64,000 nt of DNA from Flavobacteriales bacterium (GTDB taxonomy: Bacteria; Bacteroidota; Bacteroidia; Flavobacteriales_D; Sanyastnellaceae): NCBI GenBank assembly GCA_022447625.1, contig JAKVAX010000003.1, forward strand, positions 248,001 through 312,000, written 5' to 3'. The notes beneath the pieces are model-generated. The model worked only from the letters and a program-made list of their open reading frames with translations. It made no database searches and was not told the DNA's origin. This document shows positions 49,301 to 57,808 of the stretch, piece by piece. Each line of letters starts with the position of its first letter. Positions within the stretch are counted from its first letter, which is position 1. A program made the translations under genes and the position numbers.

Positions 49301-52251
49301 GCATCAGCTGTTACCGAACCATTGTTTTGTCCGAAACAAATCGGAGGAACAATCGCTTGGAAGTCGATCACAATCGGATCTGGTTCCGCGATAATGTATA
49401 CAAACTGCTCTTCACAGTCTCCGTCTATTACTGTTAGTATGTAGCTTCCAGCACATAGATCGAAGATGTCCTCATCACTTGAAGTAAATCCGTCAGGACC
49501 CGTCCAAGAGATCACATCTGCGTCTGCTGGAATAATATCTACTTCAATGCTTCCGCTGCACTCGTTGCCACACTCGGCAGGAGTCACGGTTGCAGTCACA
49601 TCAAATTCATCGTTCGTGCCAACGTTTACATTTACCGTGGTTTCACAACCCAATGCATCAGTGATGGTAGCAGTGTAAACTCCAGAGTCTAGACCGGTCA
49701 GGTCTTCACCAGCACAAGGACAGCTTGGTCCAACCCAGTTAACTGTGTATGGTCCGCCGTGGCTACCTGCGATGGTTAGATCGATTTCACCGATTCCAGC
49801 ATTTGGATCACCACAAGGATTAGGAGTAACGTCTGCTGTTACGTTCCAGGCAGGAACACATGTCAGTTCTACATCAAGTGTTTCGCTACAATCGTTCGCA
49901 TCAGTTACTGTCAGTGCGTATGATCCACAAGGAACGCCACTCAAGTCTTCCGTGAAGTAAGTGTCTCCTGTGTCTGTGTTGATCCAAGTTGTAATGTATC
50001 CTGGAGTACCTCCACTGATAGAAACATCGATAGAACCATCAGAAGCGTCAGGACAAGAAACGTTGAATCCACCTGGGTAGTTGGATACAGCATCAAGGTT
50101 CACGCTGATCGGTGCTCCTGGACCAGTAATGGTAATGGTTACACTGTCGTCACTTATACACCCGTTGGAGTCAGTCACTGTTACTGTGAATACTCCTGTG
50201 CCAAGATCAGTGGCTACTGGCGCCGTTAGATCTGGATCGTGGCTCCAGTTGTAGAAGTAAGGAGGACAACCACCAGTAGCAGTTACTGTAGCAACCCCTG
50301 TTTCTTCACCGCTACACAGGATGTTTACTTGACCAGCCAACTCGATGTCGAGTACATCTGGTTCATTCACTGTGTAAGTCTCAGTAACCTCACAGCCGTT
50401 TTCGTCAGTAACAGTCACTGTGTAGTCTCCGGCACATAGGTTGTCAACGAAGGCAGCGTTTCCTACCACGTTGTCTAGTTCATCAACCCATTCGAAGCTG
50501 TAAACTCCTGTTCCACCTTCAACTGTCACTTCGATTGTCCCGTCACATTCGCCTGAACAGCTAATTGGGAAACAAGAGTAGTCAGAGAAGTTCACGTCGA
50601 TGATGTTCAAGATATCCTCCTCCGTTACATCAACACACGCTGTCGACGTGCACCCTTCGGCATCAACAATCGTTACGCAGTATGTTCCTTCTTCTAGTCC
50701 AGTAAGGTCTTCATCCGTTGAGAATGGATTCCCGTTGAACTCCCATTCATACGTGATTGGTGCCGTAGCATCTGTTACCGTAACATCAATCTCTCCGCTA
50801 TCACCGTCGATACATGTGATGTTCGTCACGTCGAAAGTGATGACTGGTTCTGTCACTGTTACCGTTGCGCTAGCCGTGGCTTCACAGTCGGCAAGTGAGT
50901 AGGTCAATGTATATGTTGTCGTTGTCGTAGGACAAACTTCAATGTCTAGGCTGTTTGGATCAGTGATATCATCCAGTGGAGACCATTCGAAGCTTCCATT
51001 TCCGTCATCATCAGCTTCACCATCAAGATTAACACACTGTCCGTTACAGATGGTAACGGCAGCAGGGTCAACCGAAGCGGTGATTTCGTCGATGATGGCA
51101 AAGTCAATAGAACTCTGGAATTCGAAACCATCACATTGTTGTTCGACAAGGGAAACGGTGACAATCTCCTCCCCCTCAACCAGTCCATCAAAGATGGTCA
51201 GGATGTCAAACGAAACCGAGGTCTCACCAGCTGGGATGATCAAGGTGTAGACATCATTGATGTCGTCGTATACCAAGTTCAAATCAGGATCAGTAGTATA
51301 ATCTACATCAAATTCTGCTGTTCCATCAATCGTGAAGTTGACCTCAAGGTCTTCGATCGGAACGAAAGTGCTTTCGAACTGTACAGTACCTTGGTTACAC
51401 CCTTCAACCATGTAATCTGTTCCACCAACTGTGCTTGTGGTAATGGTGATTGGGTTTGAAGTCAGCTGGCTAACGAACACCCCTGAATCGTACAGACGAT
51501 CCGATCCATCAGCGATGATTAGTTTCAAGTGATACGTCTCACAAGGAACGAGGTCACCCACTTCTGCACGAATCCCTGTTGTAAATCCGTCATACTGAAC
51601 TCCCAATCCTAGCGGGTCTTGGTTGTCGAAGAAGTATTGAGAGTTATCAATGTGGTTGACGTTGTTGATCGCTACAGCCTCAGAAGTTCCTGGAATCAAA
51701 GCGATGTTTACATCGACACCGACGTTCGGACCTGAAATGAAGAATCCGAATACATCGTTGAACGATGATCCTACCCATTCGAGGTATTCCTCACTGGCAA
51801 AGTTGAAGTCGAACTTCAAACTATCCCCCTGCACCACTACATCGAACTCGAAGGTAGTAGCGTCCCAGGTGGTCAATCCACCATTGGCCAGGGTCAGAAG
51901 CTCTGAACCAGGGAACATGTTGTCGTAATCATCACAGTTCAAACAGTCTGTTCCATCAAGCAATGGAAGTCCTGTTTCATCATTCGGCCCAATAGCATTT
52001 AAGGCATTACCTGTAGTCAGCAGGATACCTTCACTGGTTCCGATTTCAGTTCCTGTGGAAGTGTAGTACGCATAGGCGCTATCGGCGGCAGTTACCTGCA
52101 CGTTGAGGATCTCTACTCCAGTACCCACAAGGTTCTGGGCCATTTCTTCAGGAGTGAGGTCGAAATCTACTGCTAACTGCCCACTAGCCTGGTAACCCAG
52201 GAATAGGACAATGGCTGTCAGTAGTCTTCTGCAGAAGTAAGTCTGCTTCAT
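46378..52251 (-). CDS. Giant SprB-like surface adhesin with gliding-associated C-terminal domain
   Basis: The 1957-residue protein has a signal peptide (to about 24), a choice-of-anchor L-like domain (about 35-265; FNFASEEYLEWVGSSFNDVF), a Calx-beta-like domain (about 285-390), a Cys-containing Ig-like module, then about 17 tandem SprB-type modules (470-1870). Each module is near 82 residues, with a GG-x-PYTYEW core and a VTDANGC end followed by EPD. The last 85 residues are the gliding motility-associated type B sorting domain (PTGVSPNGDNANDTY, FNRWGNIVYE). It should be moved by Sec and T9SS to the surface as a mobile adhesin. Residues 253-1860 contain, by my reading, no Lys and one Arg. A small exported-protein gene lies 29 nt upstream. 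Confidence 0.92.
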   Translation of the reverse strand: MKQTYFCRRLLTAIVLFLGYQASGQLAVDFDLTPEEMAQNLVGTGVEILNVQVTAADSAYAYYTSTGTEIGTSEGILLTTGNALNAIGPNDETGLPLLDGTDCLNCDDYDNMFPGSELLTLANGGLTTWDATTFEFDVVVQGDSLKFDFNFASEEYLEWVGSSFNDVFGFFISGPNVGVDVNIALIPGTSEAVAINNVNHIDNSQYFFDNQDPLGLGVQYDGFTTGIRAEVGDLVPCETYHLKLIIADGSDRLYDSGVFVSQLTSNPITITTSTVGGTDYMVEGCNQGTVQFESTFVPIEDLEVNFTIDGTAEFDVDYTTDPDLNLVYDDINDVYTLIIPAGETSVSFDILTIFDGLVEGEEIVTVSLVEQQCDGFEFQSSIDFAIIDEITASVDPAAVTICNGQCVNLDGEADDDGNGSFEWSPLDDITDPNSLDIEVCPTTTTTYTLTYSLADCEATASATVTVTEPVITFDVTNITCIDGDSGEIDVTVTDATAPITYEWEFNGNPFSTDEDLTGLEEGTYCVTIVDAEGCTSTACVDVTEEDILNIIDVNFSDYSCFPISCSGECDGTIEVTVEGGTGVYSFEWVDELDNVVGNAAFVDNLCAGDYTVTVTDENGCEVTETYTVNEPDVLDIELAGQVNILCSGEETGVATVTATGGCPPYFYNWSHDPDLTAPVATDLGTGVFTVTVTDSNGCISDDSVTITITGPGAPISVNLDAVSNYPGGFNVSCPDASDGSIDVSISGGTPGYITTWINTDTGDTYFTEDLSGVPCGSYALTVTDANDCSETLDVELTCVPAWNVTADVTPNPCGDPNAGIGEIDLTIAGSHGGPYTVNWVGPSCPCAGEDLTGLDSGVYTATITDALGCETTVNVNVGTNDEFDVTATVTPAECGNECSGSIEVDIIPADADVISWTGPDGFTSSDEDIFDLCAGSYILTVIDGDCEEQFVYIIAEPDPIVIDFQAIVPPICFGQNNGSVTADASGGVGPYTYEWAPSPECFFGGSNSPSITNLFECTYVVTVTDDTGCQQTDSIFLDAPQVMDIFVSTTIFDGGYNVSCPDATDGQISVTVSGGTPDCTEFAPECYNYDWTGCDPVNIPGVSFQDNLPAGTYCVVVTDDNGCIATTEIPMIEPDPIETSGTISDYNGFGVSCNESCDGTITPNVTGGSGDYVVYEWITGDIGDNDPEATTLTDLCPGTYELRIVDTNDCEDIIEFVITEPTPIDVSIDFLQDVSCFDYSDGQATVTATGGAGGYTYDWNEGEYSGNILIGIAADSLELVVTDLNGCTDTSEVVIAQPDTFLVNLFVPTLEGTPFNIPCFGDSTGSIITTIEGGEPEFTIVWTGDAIEDINLPNQDGLPAGTYEILVTDADGCEATATAEITEPDTPLGVVATPQNPICNGECTGSIDLEVSGGVGPYTYLWELDNDGGEFAVTEDIEDLCPGVYEVLVADANGCDTLLAFVLTEPTPIQLNATFSEYEGGMNISCADACDGEITIAPTGGVPEYTIEWTLNGNPAGNGTTLTDICGDDIVSVIVTDSNGCETEQVFNLNVPEPLNLNATVSDISCFGDLGSIDLAISGGTAPYTVTWDPAVGDENGAIDLEEGEYCVTVVDANGCEMEECWTLTEPEELTVEITGTAANCGACDGTVLVDVDGGTGQSDIEWDGPTDVADGTVAAVDLCPGNYTITITDENDCTVVVDWTVPGPDPIIVDGNVTNPLCFGDCDGAIDATVTNGVAPLTYSWTDAEGNEVSTDEDLDGICNGAFTLSIEDASGCTGDGTFTVVEPDSITINGFSPILDSGYNVSEFGGNDGSIDTEVEGGTPGYTYEWSGPLTIEDGTEDPMDLIAGNYTLTIVDANGCVKDSIIVVTQPDDITLPTGVSPNGDNANDTYVILGIDQHPNNTFKVFNRWGNIVYEKQNYANEWNGVNADGEDLPDGTYFVVFEADNRQFATYVDLRR
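46642..50844 (-). repeat. Tandem SprB-type module array in the adhesin
   Basis: About 17 consecutive modules of 75-95 residues are encoded here. They share the phrase pattern Cx-GxxxGSI, GGTPPYTYEW-like core, L-x-AGxYTVTVTDxNGC and a closing EPD, but differ at most other positions, so they are old duplications rather than identical DNA repeats. Most modules carry two to four Cys, which suggests disulfide bonds within a module. Confidence 0.85.
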
Positions 52252-52280
52252 CTATCTGTTGTTTTGGTTGGGGTCAAGTC

Positions 52281-52667
52281 TTATTGTCCGGTGATTCCAC
52301 GACGTACATCCATGCACGTAGATGTGAAATCACTCTTGCTCATTTCTGTGAGCTCAATCGCTTCCAGCTCGGTGGCTGCGGCAATCAATCCTTTGAGTGT
52401 TTGGAATGCCTCTTCACGCGATAGGTTGCTATCGTCGATGTTGAAGACAACCAGTTTTCCAGGCACACAGGCCTCATTGATTGAAAACTGATCATTTCCT
52501 TTCAATGATCTTGCCATATCTCCATAGCTGTAGGCGTCGATCTCAGTCATCTGTATAACGAGCAGGTCCTGGTCAACGTCAGCTTGGGCAATGCTTTCCG
52601 GAGAGATGAAAAGGCAACACAAAGCTAGGATCGCTCCTAAGAACTTCGCGGGTTTAGATAGGGTCAT
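52281..52667 (-). CDS. Small exported protein heading the adhesin cassette, unknown
   Basis: The 128-residue protein has a signal peptide (ATG 52667; FLGAILALCCLFISPESIAQ) and a mature part of about 100 residues with two Cys, one in NEACVPGKLVVFNID and one in SDFTSTCMDVRRG. The alternation LVVFNID ... helix ... AIELTEMS suggests a small alpha/beta ferredoxin-like fold. I do not recognise the family. It lies 29 nt upstream of the giant adhesin in the same direction and is probably the first gene of that transcript. A role in folding or escorting the adhesin is only a guess from position. Confidence 0.7.
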   Translation of the reverse strand: MTLSKPAKFLGAILALCCLFISPESIAQADVDQDLLVIQMTEIDAYSYGDMARSLKGNDQFSINEACVPGKLVVFNIDDSNLSREEAFQTLKGLIAAATELEAIELTEMSKSDFTSTCMDVRRGITGQ

Positions 52668-52688
52668 AGCGAAATTGTTTCGGTGTAA

Positions 52689-52712
52689 AGTGTATCTGTT
52701 TGAGTATACACT
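52689..52712. promoter_or_regulatory. Inverted repeat upstream of the adhesin cassette
   Basis: AGTGTAT (52689-52695) and ATACACT (52706-52712) form a perfect 7-bp inverted repeat with a 10-nt spacer, 22-45 nt upstream of the first ATG. No TAnnTTTG box with full match was found in this promoter region. The dyad may be an operator or may mark the promoter of a cassette under special control. Confidence 0.4.
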
Positions 52713-52780
52713 GAGTACTAAGCAAAGAAACTAAATTTCGCGCGGTGTTGGACGCCTTTTTACACACAATTACAGTGGAT

Positions 52781-53533
52781 TTAATCCACATTTCGATGTT
52801 GGGCTGTCATTACTGTGTACATGCCAATGGCAGCGGAAACAGAAACATTGAGTGATTGGGTCTTTCCATCCATTGGAATTCGAACCAGATAATCACACGT
52901 GCGAAGACTGTCTGTACTCAATCCTTTTTCTTCATTACCCATGACCAAGCATGTGGGTTTAGATAGTTGAATGTTTGAGATCAAGCGTTCGGTTTTCTCA
53001 GTCATCCCAATGACTTCTATGCCGCTTTCTTGCATTTCAGTTAGCGCTTTGTTCATCACAGAGACGCGGCAAATCGGAAGGCGCATCAATGCCCCAGAAG
53101 AGGTTTTGATCGCGTCTTCGTTCAGTGGAGCCATTCCCTTTCCAGGTACGATGACCCCATGAAACCCAAAACATTCTGCAGAACGGCAAATGGCACCAAA
53201 ATTCCGCACATCGGTGATGCCGTCACATGCCAATAAGCGAGGGGTCTCACCGTTTTCGTAGATCGAAGCGATGAGATTCGAAAGATCAGCAAACTCGATC
53301 GGAGAGAGGATAGCAATCACTCCTTGGTGCGCCTTCCTGGTAATTCGATCCAGCTTTTGCGTTGGAACATATTGAACGGGAATTTCACGTTCACGAGCAT
53401 AGCCAGTTACCTGCGCATAGCGGTCGTGGCGTACTCCTTTTTGAACCAGTACTTTTTGGATTTCCTTACCTGTTTCGATGGCTTCCAGCACGGGGTGCCA
53501 ACCGAAAATGAATTGATCTTTCTTACGATTCAT
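52781..53533 (-). CDS. rlmB: 23S rRNA 2'-O-methyltransferase RlmB (SpoU/TrmH family)
   Basis: From ATG 53533 (MNRKKDQFIFGWHPVLEAIE) the enzyme has 250 residues: a substrate-binding N-domain (to about 80), then the SpoU knot domain. SpoU motifs are DVRNFGAICRSAECFG (motif 1), CLVMGNEEKGLS (motif 2) and IPMDGKTQSLNVSVSAAIGM (motif 3). RlmB methylates a conserved G in the peptidyl-transferase loop of 23S rRNA. Other TrmH-family targets cannot be fully excluded. The ATG overlaps the stop of the upstream GWxTD gene (ATGA). A longer in-frame start would overlap that gene more deeply. Confidence 0.9.
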   Translation of the reverse strand: MNRKKDQFIFGWHPVLEAIETGKEIQKVLVQKGVRHDRYAQVTGYAREREIPVQYVPTQKLDRITRKAHQGVIAILSPIEFADLSNLIASIYENGETPRLLACDGITDVRNFGAICRSAECFGFHGVIVPGKGMAPLNEDAIKTSSGALMRLPICRVSVMNKALTEMQESGIEVIGMTEKTERLISNIQLSKPTCLVMGNEEKGLSTDSLRTCDYLVRIPMDGKTQSLNVSVSAAIGMYTVMTAQHRNVD

Positions 53534-54777
53534 TCCTGAAAGATGCGACCATTTCTCCAAGCGGTTACCGCTCGATCCCAATCAGTTCTGAACAGCGGAT
53601 TGCGTTCAAGTACGAAAAGGTTGTCGCTCAGAGGGTTTCGTTCGCGATAAAAGTTGAAAGTAATAGAGCTTAAGTTGTTCTCCTCCCCATAGATCCATGT
53701 TTCGCGATCGTTGTCGCGTGTAATCTTGGTTGGGTTGCCAAAGACAATGTGGATGAGTCCGCGATCTGTTTTCCATCCTTCAATAGACGACGAAAAGTAT
53801 CGATTGGCCTCTTCTACTCTGCGGTAGTAAATCTTAATTAGCTCTCGTGTACGGTCTTTGGATCCACCGCAGTCAAGCCAAAAGGCATCGATTTCTTTCT
53901 TGCGGTAATTGCTGTCTTCAATACGCTCATATTCTCGTCGTCCACTAATGTAGCGAAGACTGAACATCATGTCGTCCACCGATTTGATCTCTGGGTAGCT
54001 CTCGCCTTGTGACAAAAAGCTATGAATAATGTCGCCATTGGCATTCACCATGGTATTCAATCCTTCGGTCACAAAGAAGATCTCGTCTTTGTCAATCTCT
54101 TGTCCTGAGGTGGTGTCTGGGAGACTCGGGTAGTTCCTTGAACCCTGAACATAGGGTGGAGGAGGGAGCTTGGTTTTTGGCTGCCATTGACGCAATGAAA
54201 GACTCTGGTCTCCACGTGAAGTGTTGTACTTTACCAGTTCGCCTGTCCGAAGAATCTCACCAAATACTGGGAGTCCGGCTTCGTAAGTGAAGAGGTAGTC
54301 TTCTTTATTTCCACCTTCGAATTTGTTGACTTCAAGGCTCGTTTGAAAAGACCAACGACGATTCAAATCAGTAAGTTGAATAGTGAACCGATATCGGCCG
54401 AAGGTCTCTAGGTCGATCTCATTCGAACTGATGATGATTCCATCTCGTTCGTTCTCTTTCTCGTAGATCATCACAAAGTCTGTAGTGTCGTGAGCTACGA
54501 ATACTCCTTGTTGCATGCGCTCAATCATGACATCGCAATCAAGGCGCGCTTCAAAAGGTGATTCGGGTGAGTTTCGGGCGAAGAGTAATTCACTACTACT
54601 AATTCCTAAATAGATTTTGCTCTTATCGTCACTTGTATGATAAACCATGACTTCTGGGTGCATTGGCATCACCTCCCAATCATAACTGACAAGGTTAGAA
54701 GTAGTGCTCTTGGTCTGTTGTACAGAACACGCACTAAGTAAGGTAGCAACACAGCTGAATAGAAGCCATTTATTCAT
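53530..54777 (-). CDS. GWxTD domain lipoprotein
   Basis: The protein (415 residues from ATG 54777; an ATG two codons upstream is equally possible) has the lipoprotein signal NKWLLFSCVATLLSAC. The C-terminal 130 residues carry the name-giving motif in SSSIEGWKTDRGLIHIVFGNP, followed by TWIYGE and the closing DRAVTAWRNGRIFQE. GWxTD proteins are widespread in Bacteroidota and unassigned. It overlaps rmuC upstream by 8 nt and rlmB downstream by 4 nt, so rmuC - GWxTD - rlmB form one coupled unit. Confidence 0.85.
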   Translation of the reverse strand: MNKWLLFSCVATLLSACSVQQTKSTTSNLVSYDWEVMPMHPEVMVYHTSDDKSKIYLGISSSELLFARNSPESPFEARLDCDVMIERMQQGVFVAHDTTDFVMIYEKENERDGIIISSNEIDLETFGRYRFTIQLTDLNRRWSFQTSLEVNKFEGGNKEDYLFTYEAGLPVFGEILRTGELVKYNTSRGDQSLSLRQWQPKTKLPPPPYVQGSRNYPSLPDTTSGQEIDKDEIFFVTEGLNTMVNANGDIIHSFLSQGESYPEIKSVDDMMFSLRYISGRREYERIEDSNYRKKEIDAFWLDCGGSKDRTRELIKIYYRRVEEANRYFSSSIEGWKTDRGLIHIVFGNPTKITRDNDRETWIYGEENNLSSITFNFYRERNPLSDNLFVLERNPLFRTDWDRAVTAWRNGRIFQE

Positions 54778-56143
54778 TCTCATACGCTTGATCTTGCGGT
54801 AGTTGATCACTATCCATCGCTTTGTCTAAGAGCCCTTTTTCAATAGGGTCTTTCGGTTTATAACCCGACATGCTGCGGATTCGTTCGACGCGACTAATAA
54901 GGTTTCCTTTCCCTTCGGAGAGTTTGTTCATTGCCGCTGTGTATGCTTTATTACCATCTTCCATGCTTTTACCCACCTTTTGAAGGTCTTGGGTAAAGCC
55001 GCGGAACTTATTATAGAGCAGCTCAACCTGTTTCACGATCTCTCGGATGTTATTCCGTTGATCTTCTTGTGTCCAGATATAACGCACCGTTCTCATTGTT
55101 GCCAGAAGCGTAGTAGTTGAAACGATCACTACGTTCCGTTTGAGGGCTTCTTCATACAGGTCGCGCTCATTATTCAAGGCGAGGAAGAGTGCTGCTTCAA
55201 TAGGTACGAACATCAAAACGAAGTCGGGACTATTGATCTCGTAAAGCTTCTCATAATCTTTGGTTCCAAGCTCTTTGATGTGTGCTCGAATGCTATCAAT
55301 GTGCCCTTTTAATGCGGCATTGCGTTCTTCATCTGTCTCTGCGGCATGAAAGCGTTCATAGGCAGTTAAAGAGACTTTCGCGTCGATAATGAGTTGTTTC
55401 TCTTCAGGAAGGTTGATGACGAAGTCAGGTTTTTTCTTCTTGCCTTCATCGTCTTCAAGCACCGTTTGTGTCTGGTAGTGGGTTTCCTTTTGGAGTCCCG
55501 CTTTTTCCAGAATTACCTCAAGCTGTGCTTCGCCCCAGTCGCCTTGGGTTTTGCTATCACCTTTGAGTGCTTTGGTTAGGTTCTCGGCATCCGAACTCAA
55601 ACGTTCGTTGAGTGCTTTGAGCTCGTCAATTTTGTGTTTGAGCAGATGTCGTTCCTTATTCTCCTCGTTGTATACCTCTTCTACGCGTTTCTTAAATCCA
55701 CTGATTTCTGTTTTCAATGGATCGAGGATCTCACCCATCTTGGTGCGGTTCAGCTCAGTGAATTTTTTTGACTTCTCGTCGAGAATTTCATTGGCGAGGT
55801 TCTTAAACTGATCGCGCAGATTTTCACGCATCTGCTTCAGCTCTTCTTCGAGTTTGCTGCGTTGTTCTTTGAAGCTCTCTTCTTGTGCAACAGCAGATTG
55901 TTTCAAAAAGTGGTTTTCGGCTTCCAGTTGGGTCGCTTGGTGGCGTGTATTTTGGTGTTCTTTTTGCTCTCTGAGGAACGCGCCATGCGCTTCTTCAATC
56001 TTGTCTTGACTAGATGCAATCTCAGATTCTAGACGTCCGATGAGCGGTGCGTCATTGGTCTTTCCCCGTTTAAGAAGAAGCGCAATGATTACCCCCAAAA
56101 CGAGGCCAATTAACAATCCGATTAATAACGCTAGCAAGTCCAT
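54770..56143 (-). CDS. rmuC: DNA recombination protein RmuC
   Basis: The 457-residue protein has an N-terminal membrane helix (LLALLIGLLIGLVLGVIIAL), a long coiled coil (about 35-200), and the PD-(D/E)XK-like RmuC domain (about 205-380) with GDWGEAQLEVILEKAGL, KKPDFVINLPEEKQLIIDAK (catalytic D, E/D, K pattern) and FVPIEAALFLAL. RmuC limits recombination at inverted repeats, possibly as a nuclease. It starts 3 nt after the Omp85-type gene and overlaps the GWxTD gene. Confidence 0.92.
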   Translation of the reverse strand: MDLLALLIGLLIGLVLGVIIALLLKRGKTNDAPLIGRLESEIASSQDKIEEAHGAFLREQKEHQNTRHQATQLEAENHFLKQSAVAQEESFKEQRSKLEEELKQMRENLRDQFKNLANEILDEKSKKFTELNRTKMGEILDPLKTEISGFKKRVEEVYNEENKERHLLKHKIDELKALNERLSSDAENLTKALKGDSKTQGDWGEAQLEVILEKAGLQKETHYQTQTVLEDDEGKKKKPDFVINLPEEKQLIIDAKVSLTAYERFHAAETDEERNAALKGHIDSIRAHIKELGTKDYEKLYEINSPDFVLMFVPIEAALFLALNNERDLYEEALKRNVVIVSTTTLLATMRTVRYIWTQEDQRNNIREIVKQVELLYNKFRGFTQDLQKVGKSMEDGNKAYTAAMNKLSEGKGNLISRVERIRSMSGYKPKDPIEKGLLDKAMDSDQLPQDQAYENE

Positions 56144-56146
56144 GTA

Positions 56147-57808
56147 TTAGAAACGATTTGTAAAGCCAAAATGTATTTTCCCATTCCGCACCAGGATAGG
56201 ATTGTCGCGTTCACTACCCAAAGCATACACCAATCTGAATGATCCGTTCTTCGTCCCGATGACCGTTCCGAGGCCGAAGCCGAAAGGGGTGTCACTAAGA
56301 TAGTCATCATTGTTTCGTTCATACCATCCTTGGTCAAAGAAGACGAAGGCAGCTGAATTTTGATCGATGATGAACTTCAGTTCAGCGGTAGCTATTCCGT
56401 AACTAGAAGCGAAGATCGATTCTTCATCGAATCCACGCAAGGTGGTGAGCCCTCCAATTCTGAAGTTTTCATTGAACTGAAGGGTGGTGTCGATCTTACT
56501 CCCTCCTTGAAAACGGATGCCCCAAACAAAACGATCTTTCATCGGGAGGTATCCTTCTACATTCGTCAGGAACTGGTACTGGTCATTTCGTACTTCCCGA
56601 TTTTCTTCCGTGCTAATCACCAATCGCTTCGAGCCAACACTTCCTTCAAAGTAGGTGAAGAAACCAGATCTTGGGTTCGGACGATAGTCTAATTGATAAG
56701 TTTGAAAGGCTAGGCCATAACGATCAATGTTGACATCGTTGACTGAACTCACCTCTTCGCTCAATTGGTTTGAGATCCATCGTTCGGCAAAGGCACGGAG
56801 GTGTTTGTCTTGTCCGAGCACGTAGCCAAGCGCAAGTTCTAGCTGTGTTTGCGTGAAAGAAGTATCTCTTCGGTAAACACTAATTTCTGCCCAAGTTCCG
56901 ATATGGGTGTTCAGTATATAAGGTAGCGAGGCTTTGATCTCGAGGTTTTGTGTTGCTTCCTGCAGTCTTCGCCAACGTAGGCTCAAATGCTCCCCTCTAC
57001 GCAGTGCATTATGAAGGTCAAGGGTGACGTCTCCTGTAAAAACAACTTGCCCTGTTTCATTGTCAGGTTGAAAACCGATGATCCCGTCAAACGTGTTCGC
57101 GGGTTTGTCGGCCATATATAGGTATAGATCTGCTTCGCCATCTCGAAAAAGAATTTCCGAAGATTGAAGCAACTGAACGAAACTCAGTTCTGAGATCTTC
57201 GTGTTCACTTCTTCAATCACGCGTTCATCGTACTGTTCTCCTTTTTTCCAACCTGTCAATTGACGGAAGTAGTTCTGGTTGAAACTTTTGTTCGATCGAA
57301 TGATCAGGCTATCAAAAGTGAATTCGGGTCCGCGTTCAACCCGCACCGTGGTATTGATAGTGGTATCATTCACCAGGGTGTTTTCGAAATGAGCGACGGC
57401 AAAAGGGTAGCCATTGGTCTCGTAAACCCTGATTTCTCTCTTTGCCAGCTTTTCAAGATTCTCTCCGCTTGGTATACCTATTTCGCTGAACGCGGAGAAG
57501 TGATTTCCTTTGGAGACGAGGGCGGTGATTTGTATGGAATCAGCGAATGTAGAGTCGAGAGTGCACCCAAGGAATCCTTGCTCGTACTGCTTTGTGAGAT
57601 AGGAAGTTAACGAGTCATTCCAGGTGGAGCTAGTCACCGCGTAGCTTGTTGTGTCAGTGGAAGAAACTACCTTCAATTGTGACTGTCCGAAAGAAGCGAA
57701 GCGTTCCGCCGATACGGCGATAAAAAGAAAAGACAGGGTCACAATAAGCGCGCATTGAACTGCGTTAAATCGATAAATCGCTGACTTGTGAATAAACCTG
57801 TGAAACAA
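56147..57808 (-). CDS. Omp85/TamA-like outer-membrane barrel protein
   Basis: The protein has up to 553 residues. A hydrophobic signal segment (VQCALIVTLSFLFIAVSA) is followed by POTRA-like repeats (about 50-200; RVERGPEFTFDSLIIRSN) and a 16-strand-type barrel with the Omp85 loop-6 motif LTTLRGFDEE near residue 450 and a C-terminal aromatic (GKIHFGFTNRF). The barrel could insert or export outer-membrane proteins. The start is uncertain: the best in-frame codon is TTG 57808, but a TAATTTTG promoter-like box includes this TTG, so a downstream GTG near the signal core is possible. rmuC follows after 3 nt. Confidence 0.8.
   Translation of the reverse strand: MFHRFIHKSAIYRFNAVQCALIVTLSFLFIAVSAERFASFGQSQLKVVSSTDTTSYAVTSSTWNDSLTSYLTKQYEQGFLGCTLDSTFADSIQITALVSKGNHFSAFSEIGIPSGENLEKLAKREIRVYETNGYPFAVAHFENTLVNDTTINTTVRVERGPEFTFDSLIIRSNKSFNQNYFRQLTGWKKGEQYDERVIEEVNTKISELSFVQLLQSSEILFRDGEADLYLYMADKPANTFDGIIGFQPDNETGQVVFTGDVTLDLHNALRRGEHLSLRWRRLQEATQNLEIKASLPYILNTHIGTWAEISVYRRDTSFTQTQLELALGYVLGQDKHLRAFAERWISNQLSEEVSSVNDVNIDRYGLAFQTYQLDYRPNPRSGFFTYFEGSVGSKRLVISTEENREVRNDQYQFLTNVEGYLPMKDRFVWGIRFQGGSKIDTTLQFNENFRIGGLTTLRGFDEESIFASSYGIATAELKFIIDQNSAAFVFFDQGWYERNNDDYLSDTPFGFGLGTVIGTKNGSFRLVYALGSERDNPILVRNGKIHFGFTNRF

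Noticed and set aside
46642-50844. Regular DNA repetition that could suggest a CRISPR array or satellite DNA
   Set aside because: The periodicity is about 245 bp and codes for diverged protein modules in one continuous frame; there are no identical short repeats with unique spacers.
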